13,409 bases of DNA from an uncultured Eubacteriales bacterium. GTDB lineage: Bacteria > Bacillota > Clostridia > Christensenellales > DTU072. Position numbers and translations under genes: made by a program. This document shows, in pieces, positions 8,221-13,409 of the stretch. Numbering within the stretch: position 1 is the stretch's first letter; every line of letters begins with the position of its first letter. The notes below the pieces were generated by a model, which was given only the letters and a program-made list of their open reading frames with translations, was not told the origin of the DNA and made no database searches. The stretch is taken from the NCBI GenBank assembly GCA_902766325.1, contig CACXDF010000088.1, forward strand, positions 1-13,409, in the 5' to 3' direction.

Positions 8221-9870
8221 TCAAAAGTCTTTTTCCCGCACGTCGGAGTTCAGCTTGATCATCATGTGACAATAGAACCTCGGCTTTTTGTAGACGTTAC
8301 CGATCATGCGCACGTTGCCGGCGGAGCGGACGATATAGCAAGAACGACGCTTCAGGAAGAACTCGTTATTGCGGATAAGGATGTTATTGTGGACGTAGCC
8401 TTTATGGACGAGGTTATGCGGAAAGATATGTATCGTCTCCTGCGTGCATTCGATAAAGCGATTGTTTTCGATGGTTACGTCGGTAAGAGGACCGCTCTCG
8501 TACCAGTCGCGCGCGTCGTCGGCGATCTCGATCGCCCACATTTTCGTAAAAATAAAATCGTTATCGCTGACGACGACTTTTCCGCGGGTAGTAAGCAGCA
8601 ATCCGCGCGTAGAAATACGCTCGAAGCGGTTCTTTTCGAAAAGCACGTCCGGGCATGCGGAAAGGTCTTCGACGGCTTTGCCGATCATGCTTTTGCCTAT
8701 GTCGGTATCCAAAGTCAGCTTTATGGTATACAGATCCGTCATTTCCGAATGGACGACGGTGGCTTCTTGTTGCGAAAGAAGGGTATTGCGGTCGACGAAA
8801 GCGATCTTGTCGCCGGGATGGAAAATATTAAAGCCGTAGGCTTGCGAGTGGCAGAACCGAACGTCGATCTCGTTTTCTTTTGCCGATGCGACCAAGAAGT
8901 GGATACCGTGAACGTTCAGTACGTCGTCGCCGGAAGAGGAAAAATAACTGTTGCGGACGGTGATCTGTCCGCGACAGCAGCACAGGTGTAAAAAGTCGGC
9001 TATCGAAGCAAGACCGAACTTCTCGATATTCTCCGGAGACATATTCAATCCGTCAAAGGTCAATCCGTCGCAGTCCTGACAGACGAGGGCGAGGGAATAA
9101 GAAAACCTTTGCGTGTAGTTTTCGATGCGCAGGTCTTTACACTTTTGCGCGAAGACGCCGACGTTTCGGCGTTTGTTGTCGTAGATATAGTACTCTCTGC
9201 CTTTAGAGTAGTATTTTTTCGGGAAGAAACCGTTTGCTGTGATCGTCCGCGCTTTCGTGTCGAAGCGGACGTTCTTTTTCAAAAAGAGCGGATGGCGTAT
9301 GCGCGTGAAGTAGGACGGGCGCTCGGGGAGGGCGGAATTAAAATAATTCTGCTCGGCGCGGTACATGAGCGGGTGTTTGTAGTCCTTGCCGACGAAAAAC
9401 AACTTGCCGTCCTCTACGACCGTTTCGTCGTTTGAGTCCCAGCCGAGTACCAGTTTTGTCGGGGTGCGGCGCAAAGTGACCAGTCTGTGCGCGTTGGGAC
9501 GAACGGTCTTGATCTCCAGATTTCGGAACGTTACGTTTTCGCATCCGTCGAAAACGACGTTATCGACGATCCCGTCGACGAAAAAGACGGAACCGTTCCC
9601 TTCGAAAGTCAGGTTCTTGATCCCCTCAAACAGTATGGCGATCGACCGTTTCCATTTTTCTTCGTTTTGGCAGTATTCGCGTTCTCCCATCGTGTTGGTG
9701 ACGTGTAGGTACCGTATAGGACAATCGTCGGAGTCAACGAGGTATTCTCCTTTTTCCAAAACGAGTTCTTTTTCTTCGTCGTTTCCGGCAAGAGAGGCGA
9801 GGAGATCGTTAAGAGGTTTCCCGATCTCTTGTCCGGGGAGGATCCCATGGTCTTTGGCATAGATGATCAT
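8221..9870 (-). CDS. Probable GH110-like alpha-1,3-galactosidase (right-handed beta-helix)
   Basis: The 549-residue protein shows many short N/D/G-turn strands (FEGNGS, FDGCENVTFRNLEI, VTIENNRF) typical of a parallel beta-helix. Several blocks resemble family GH110: SGDDVLNVHG (313-322), TRGLLLTTRGKVVV (421-434) and DWYESGPLTDVTIENN (455-470). Asp315 and Asp316, with Asp292 23 residues earlier, reproduce the spacing of the three active-site aspartates that I recall for a characterised GH110 enzyme (321, 344, 345). Known GH110 enzymes are inverting exo-enzymes that release alpha-1,3-linked galactose, as in blood group B or linear alpha-Gal glycans. No signal peptide is seen, so it would act in the cytoplasm, unlike the secreted Bacteroides enzymes. 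The cysteine-rich run LCCCRG (296-301) is odd. The start at 9870 overlaps the preceding stop by ATGA (9867-9870), with AGGAAGG (9879-9885) eight bases upstream. It could instead be another beta-helix glycosidase. Confidence 0.8.
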   Translation of the reverse strand: MIIYAKDHGILPGQEIGKPLNDLLASLAGNDEEKELVLEKGEYLVDSDDCPIRYLHVTNTMGEREYCQNEEKWKRSIAILFEGIKNLTFEGNGSVFFVDGIVDNVVFDGCENVTFRNLEIKTVRPNAHRLVTLRRTPTKLVLGWDSNDETVVEDGKLFFVGKDYKHPLMYRAEQNYFNSALPERPSYFTRIRHPLFLKKNVRFDTKARTITANGFFPKKYYSKGREYYIYDNKRRNVGVFAQKCKDLRIENYTQRFSYSLALVCQDCDGLTFDGLNMSPENIEKFGLASIADFLHLCCCRGQITVRNSYFSSSGDDVLNVHGIHFLVASAKENEIDVRFCHSQAYGFNIFHPGDKIAFVDRNTLLSQQEATVVHSEMTDLYTIKLTLDTDIGKSMIGKAVEDLSACPDVLFEKNRFERISTRGLLLTTRGKVVVSDNDFIFTKMWAIEIADDARDWYESGPLTDVTIENNRFIECTQETIHIFPHNLVHKGYVHNNILIRNNEFFLKRRSCYIVRSAGNVRMIGNVYKKPRFYCHMMIKLNSDVREKDF

Positions 9871-10820
9871 ACTTTTTTCCTTCCTGTCATGTATTCTTGT
9901 AAATCGTATTTTCCGTCCGCACGCGTGACCGTGCCGACGACCTGGTTATAAGTGCAAACGACGGACGAAGCCGCTTTTTTACGTAAAGCGTCCTCGGTCG
10001 CCGCAATCTTTTTTTCGCGATCTTTTTCGAGTTTCTTTTTCAGTGTTTCCAGCGCCCGCCGCTTGTTCATCAGTTGACTTCGTTCATCCTGACAGGTCAC
10101 GACGATGCCGGTCGGCAGGTGGGTGATACGGATGGCCGTCTCTACCTTGTTGATGTTTTGTCCTCCGGCGCCGCCCGAATGGAAAAGATCGATCCGTATA
10201 TCTTTTTCGGGGATAGAAACGTCGTTCTTTTTATGCGGTGGCAGAGCCGTGACCGTGACGGTAAAAGTTCCGTCGTCCGTTAAAAACTTATGCGTTCCCG
10301 TTTCTCCCTGCGCGTACGCGTATGCGCCTGCGCCCGCGATATATAAAAGGATGACGTCTTTTTTCGCGTCGGTCTTTACGGTAAGGTCGAGCCTTTCGGC
10401 GCGGGCGATCAGCACGTCGCGTAAAGCGTCGCAAAAACGGGCGCTCCTGTTGCCGCTTGGCATTAGTTCCAACACGGCGTCCTCTTCTCCCTGCTTTACC
10501 GCGAGAGCGCGGCTCAGGTCGAGGCATACTTTCTCTTCCGTTTCGGCAAGAGAGTCGAGTTCGGATACCAGCATTTTTTTTATGTCGGCGTCTTTTTCGA
10601 TCGAAAGCTGCTCGGCGCATTCCTTCCGTTCTTTGCTTACGTCCAATAGGCGTTTTCGCAGACAAAGGACGCCGGACAGCGATTCTTTTTCGGCGACCAG
10701 CTTTCTCCAATACCTGTTGTCGGCGATGATCTCCGGCGCGGCGATCATTCTTTCTAAAACGGCGTTTCGTTCGGCCGTTTTTTCCGTTTGCAAAAGCAAT
10801 TTTTCCGTTTCTTCCATCAT
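9867..10820 (-). CDS. Class-I peptide chain release factor homologue lacking the usual codon-recognition motif
   Basis: The 317-residue protein has the RF1/RF2 architecture but is shorter than the usual 350-365. Residues about 1-110 form charged helices like release factor domain 1. Residues about 205-262 are a clear RF-1 catalytic domain: SGGAGGQN with GGQ at 219-221, then RITHLPTGIVV and CQDERSQ. The GGQ loop triggers peptidyl-tRNA hydrolysis on the ribosome. Where RF1 reads G-V-H-R-x-x-R-V-P-A-T and RF2 has S-P-F, this protein reads GTHKFLTDDGTFTVTV (175-190). It is about eight residues shorter and has no PAT or SPF tripeptide. The segment usually containing RAGAGG is also replaced (about 119-145). 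It is therefore probably not a housekeeping RF1 or RF2. A rescue-type or specialised factor is inference. It is too long for ArfB or PrfH. It is first gene of a three-gene operon and overlaps the GH110-like gene by four bases. An in-frame TAA just upstream excludes a longer start. Confidence 0.88.
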   Translation of the reverse strand: MMEETEKLLLQTEKTAERNAVLERMIAAPEIIADNRYWRKLVAEKESLSGVLCLRKRLLDVSKERKECAEQLSIEKDADIKKMLVSELDSLAETEEKVCLDLSRALAVKQGEEDAVLELMPSGNRSARFCDALRDVLIARAERLDLTVKTDAKKDVILLYIAGAGAYAYAQGETGTHKFLTDDGTFTVTVTALPPHKKNDVSIPEKDIRIDLFHSGGAGGQNINKVETAIRITHLPTGIVVTCQDERSQLMNKRRALETLKKKLEKDREKKIAATEDALRKKAASSVVCTYNQVVGTVTRADGKYDLQEYMTGRKKV

Positions 10821-10825
10821 ATTTT

Positions 10826-10854
10826 ATTGTACCATATTTGCCTTTCTTTGGGAA
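10826..10854 (-). promoter_or_regulatory. Candidate promoter for the release-factor/GH110/UPF0173 operon, possibly leaderless
   Basis: On the minus strand, TTCCCA (10854-10849, four of six matches to TTGACA) and TACAAT (10831-10826) are 17 bases apart, with an extended -10 TG. Only five bases separate the -10 from the ATG at 10820, so transcription would begin at or next to the start codon. There is no ribosome binding site at a normal distance; GAAAGG lies 20 bases upstream of the ATG. Confidence 0.5.
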
Positions 10855-10875
10855 CTTCCTTTTTAAAAATTAAAA

Positions 10876-10944
10876 TTATTCATAAAATCATGAATAAAAC
10901 AATATTTTAAGGGGTGAAAATGAATATTATTAAAATTTTATTCA
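10876..10944. promoter_or_regulatory. Candidate ArgR/AhrC operator (ARG-box half-sites)
   Basis: Four ARG half-sites lie in this AT-rich stretch: ATTCA (10878-10882), TGAAT (10891-10895), TGAAT (10921-10925) and ATTCA (10940-10944). TTATTCAT (10876-10883) and ATGAATAA (10890-10897) form a perfect inverted repeat. CATGAATAAAA (10889-10899) matches the left part of the B. subtilis AhrC consensus as I recall it. TAAAATTTTATTCA (10931-10944) matches the 14-base ARG core at 12 positions and ends seven bases before the argG -35. Repression of argGH by arginine is inference; high AT content makes chance half-sites possible. Confidence 0.5.
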
Positions 10945-10950
10945 CAAAAA

Positions 10951-10979
10951 TTGACATTTATGCTTGTCGGGGATATAAT
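10951..10979 (+). promoter_or_regulatory. Consensus sigma-A promoter of argGH
   Basis: A perfect TTGACA (10951-10956) and perfect TATAAT (10974-10979) are 17 bases apart. Transcription should start near 10986, giving a leader of about 30 bases. A match this good usually needs a repressor, in keeping with the ARG-box-like sites just upstream. Confidence 0.93.
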
Positions 10980-11016
10980 GTAGAAAAATTCGAAAAACAA
11001 AAGGAGTTTTTGCTTT

Positions 11017-12231
11017 ATGAAAAAAGAAGATATAAAAAAAGTAGTGCTTGCCTACTCGGGCGGACTTGACACCTCGATCATCATTCCGTGGTTGAAAGAA
11101 AATTATAACAACTGCGAAGTCGTAGCCGTTTCCGGCAACGTGGGACAGGCAGACGAACTGGAAGGTCTGGAAGAAAAGGCGCTCAAGACCGGCGCGTCCA
11201 AACTTTACGTCCTCGACCTTACCGACGACTATGTCGATAATTACATTGTGCCGTGCTTGAAGGCGGGCGCTATGTACGAAGACTATTTGCTCGGTACCAG
11301 CCACGCCCGTCCGTGCATCGCCAAAGCTCTTTGCGATATCGCCATCAAAGAAAAGGCCGACGCTATTTGCCACGGCTGCACCGGTAAGGGTAACGACCAG
11401 GTCCGGTTTGAACTCGCCATCAAAGCCTTTGCGCCCAATATGCCCATCATCGCTCCCTGGCGTGAATGGAACATCAAGTCCCGTGACGAAGAGATCGACT
11501 ATGCCGAGGCGCATAACATCCCCTTGAAGATCAATCGTGAGACCAACTACAGCAAGGACAAGAACTTGTGGCACCTTTCTCACGAAGGTATGGATCTGGA
11601 AGATCCTGCAAACGAACCGCAGTACGAGAAAAAGGGCTTTTTGGAAATGGGCGTTTCTCCCATCGACGCGCCCGATAAGCCGACTTACGTGGAGATCGAA
11701 TTTGTAAAAGGCGCTCCCGTTGCTCTCGACGGCAAGAAAATGAGCGCGAAAAATATCATTCTGGAATTAAACAAACTGGGCGGCGCAAACGGCATCGGCT
11801 TACTTGATATCGTAGAAAACCGTCTCGTCGGTATGAAGAGCCGCGGCGTGTACGAAACCCCCGGCGGCACCATTCTCTACAAAGCGCACAGCGTACTCGA
11901 GACCATTACCCTCGACAAACTGACCATGCACGAAAAACAGAAGCTGGCCATTACCTTCGGCGAACTCGTCTACAACGGACAATGGTTCACCCCCTTACGC
12001 GAGGCTCTGTCCGCATTCGTCGACAAGACGCAAGAAAAAGTTACCGGCAATGTTAAGCTCAAGCTCTATAAAGGCAATATCATCAACGCCGGCGTAACCA
12101 GTCCTTATTCTCTTTACAGCGAAGAGATCGCGACTTTCGGCGAAAGCGACTATAACCAGGCCGACGCGACCGGCTTCATCAATCTCTTCGGCTTGCCGAT
12201 CAAAGTGCAAGCGATGACTTCGGGTAAATAA
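11017..12231 (+). CDS. argG: Argininosuccinate synthase
   Basis: The 404-residue protein is full length for the family (about 395-410). It joins citrulline and aspartate, using ATP, to form argininosuccinate, the penultimate step of arginine synthesis, in the cytoplasm. The N-terminal ATP-pyrophosphatase loop AYSGGLDTS (12-20) is intact. Further family blocks are GTSHARPCIAKAL, CHGCTGKGNDQVRFE, APWREWN and a C-terminal YNQADATGFINLFGLP. The start at 11017 has AAGGAG (11001-11006) ten bases upstream and follows the consensus promoter by 37 bases. The gene runs into argH with a three-base gap, forming an argGH operon. Confidence 0.99.
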   Translation: MKKEDIKKVVLAYSGGLDTSIIIPWLKENYNNCEVVAVSGNVGQADELEGLEEKALKTGASKLYVLDLTDDYVDNYIVPCLKAGAMYEDYLLGTSHARPCIAKALCDIAIKEKADAICHGCTGKGNDQVRFELAIKAFAPNMPIIAPWREWNIKSRDEEIDYAEAHNIPLKINRETNYSKDKNLWHLSHEGMDLEDPANEPQYEKKGFLEMGVSPIDAPDKPTYVEIEFVKGAPVALDGKKMSAKNIILELNKLGGANGIGLLDIVENRLVGMKSRGVYETPGGTILYKAHSVLETITLDKLTMHEKQKLAITFGELVYNGQWFTPLREALSAFVDKTQEKVTGNVKLKLYKGNIINAGVTSPYSLYSEEIATFGESDYNQADATGFINLFGLPIKVQAMTSGK

Positions 12232-12234
12232 GTC

Positions 12235-13409
12235 ATGGCAAAGATGTGGACGGGGCGCACGGACGGCGTGACCGATAAACTGTGCGACGATTTTAATTCT
12301 TCCATTGCCTTTGACAGCAAGATGTACCGGCAGGATATTACCGGAAGCATGGCGCACGCCGCTATGCTCGGGGCTAAGGGCATCATTGATCCTCAAGAAG
12401 CGGACGTTCTTATCGGCGGATTGCAGGGGATACTGGACGACCTCGAAACGGGCGCGCTCTCTATCGATCCGAATGCGGAAGACATCCATATGTTTGTCGA
12501 GCAGGTTTTGACCGAGCGTCTCGGCGAAGTCGGGAAGAAATTACATACCGCCCGCAGTCGGAACGACCAGGTCGCTCTCGATCTGAGGATGTACCTGCGC
12601 GACGAAACGGATATCATCGTCAAACTGCTGAAAAAACTGCTTTTCGTTTTGCAAGAAAAGGCCGAACAACATAAGTGCGACGTTATGCCCGGTTACACCC
12701 ATCTGCAACGGGCGCAACCGGTCACGCTCGGTCACTACCTGATGGCCTATGCGATGATGTTCGTCCGCGACGTAGAGCGGTTTACGGACAGCCGGAAGAG
12801 GATCAACGTTTCTCCCATCGGCTGTTGCGCGCTTGCCGGTACGACCTACGATACCGATCGCTTTTTCGAGGCGGAGAAGCTGGGGTTTGGCGACGTAAGC
12901 AAAAACAGTCTCGACGGCGTGTCCGATCGTGACTTTGTGGCCGAGTTTTCCGCAAACTGCGCGCTCGTCATGACCCATCTTTCCCGCTTTTGCGAAGAAC
13001 TGATCTTGTGGTCCGGTTGGGAATTCCGCTTTGTGGAACTGTCCGACGCGTTCACCACCGGGTCTTCCATTATGCCGCAGAAAAAGAATCCGGACATGGC
13101 CGAACTGATCCGCGGGAAAACGGGACGGGTGTACGGAGACTTAATGGGTATTCTGACCGTTCTGAAGGGCCTTCCCCTCGCGTACAACAAGGATATGCAG
13201 GAGGACAAAGAAGGCGTCTTCGACGCGGCCGACACCGTAAAAAAGTGTCTGACTGTCTTTACACCCATGCTGAAAGGCGCGACTTTCAACGTTGAGAACA
13301 TGAAAAAAGCGGCGCAAAAAGGCTTTATCAACGCGACTGACCTTGCCGACTATCTCGTACGGAAAGGCTTGCCGTTCAGGACCGCCTATAAGGTCTCCGG
13401 CGGCTTGGT
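12235..13409 (+). CDS. argH: Argininosuccinate lyase (3' end outside window)
   Basis: The frame is open from the ATG at 12235 to the right edge: 391 complete codons of an expected 455-470. The enzyme splits argininosuccinate into arginine and fumarate and belongs to the fumarase/aspartase superfamily. Visible family blocks are HTARSRNDQV, MPGYTHLQRAQPVT with the conserved catalytic-site His, KNSLDGVSDRDF, the superfamily signature GSSIMPQKKNP with the expected catalytic Ser, and NKDMQEDKE. The start lies only three bases after the argG stop and has no good ribosome binding site, so translation probably depends on ribosomes finishing argG. MAKMWTGR resembles the MAKLWGGR-type N-terminus of the family, supporting 12235 over the ATG at 12244. 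No frameshift is seen in the part present. Confidence 0.98.
   Translation, partial: MAKMWTGRTDGVTDKLCDDFNSSIAFDSKMYRQDITGSMAHAAMLGAKGIIDPQEADVLIGGLQGILDDLETGALSIDPNAEDIHMFVEQVLTERLGEVGKKLHTARSRNDQVALDLRMYLRDETDIIVKLLKKLLFVLQEKAEQHKCDVMPGYTHLQRAQPVTLGHYLMAYAMMFVRDVERFTDSRKRINVSPIGCCALAGTTYDTDRFFEAEKLGFGDVSKNSLDGVSDRDFVAEFSANCALVMTHLSRFCEELILWSGWEFRFVELSDAFTTGSSIMPQKKNPDMAELIRGKTGRVYGDLMGILTVLKGLPLAYNKDMQEDKEGVFDAADTVKKCLTVFTPMLKGATFNVENMKKAAQKGFINATDLADYLVRKGLPFRTAYKVSGGL

Noticed and set aside
8266..8991. 241-codon plus-strand frame inside the GH110-like gene
   Set aside because: It is antisense to the beta-helix gene, shows no family motif and has no supporting promoter or ribosome binding site.
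9867..10820. Housekeeping prfB with programmed frameshift, or PrfH
   Set aside because: There is no in-frame stop or slippery shift site, no SPF motif, and the length and N-terminal domain do not fit PrfH.
10105..10866. 253-codon plus-strand frame inside the release-factor homologue
   Set aside because: It is antisense to a gene with an intact GGQ domain; its serine-rich product looks like a shadow translation.
10920..11069. 49-codon reading frame with AAGGGG just upstream, overlapping the start of argG in another frame
   Set aside because: It runs straight through the argG -35, -10 and ribosome binding site, so the argG transcript would not contain its start, and its composition looks like translated AT-rich non-coding DNA.

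Overview
The window reads like a chromosomal stretch of a Gram-positive-type bacterium, most likely an uncultured gut member of the Clostridia. The signs are strong AAGGAG-type ribosome binding sites, sigma-A promoters with 17 bp spacers, a lipoprotein-type signal peptide, Clostridia-style GH2 active-site motifs and mid-range GC coding DNA. This placement is inference. I saw no rRNA, tRNA, CRISPR array or mobile element.

Layout. (1) 1-5066, plus strand: two tandem, ATGA-overlapped LacZ-type GH2 beta-galactosidases. The first is cut by the left edge, and an intrinsic terminator follows the second. (2) 5278-7508, plus strand: a single-gene unit with its own near-consensus promoter, encoding a putative lipoprotein metallophosphoesterase, closed by a strong hairpin terminator. 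(3) 7533-10820, minus strand: a compact three-gene operon. In transcription order it encodes a class-I release-factor homologue that keeps GGQ but lacks the usual stop-codon-reading segment, a beta-helix protein resembling GH110 alpha-1,3-galactosidases, and a UPF0173 metallo-beta-lactamase-fold hydrolase. (4) 10821-11016: a divergent intergenic region with a perfect consensus promoter for argG, ARG-box-like half-sites, and a minus-strand promoter so close to its start codon that the mRNA may be leaderless. (5) 11017 to the right edge, plus strand: argG and a partial argH, the last two steps of arginine synthesis.

How the genes may fit together. The two beta-galactosidases and the GH110-like protein lack signal peptides, so they could remove beta- and alpha-linked galactose from imported oligosaccharides in the cytoplasm. 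No transporter or sugar regulator is visible to confirm this. The argGH pair is ordinary biosynthesis.

The least ordinary items are the release-factor-like protein, a candidate stop-codon-independent or rescue factor that is translationally coupled to a glycosidase, and the upstream lacZ copy, which has lost several near-invariant residues while keeping both catalytic glutamates.
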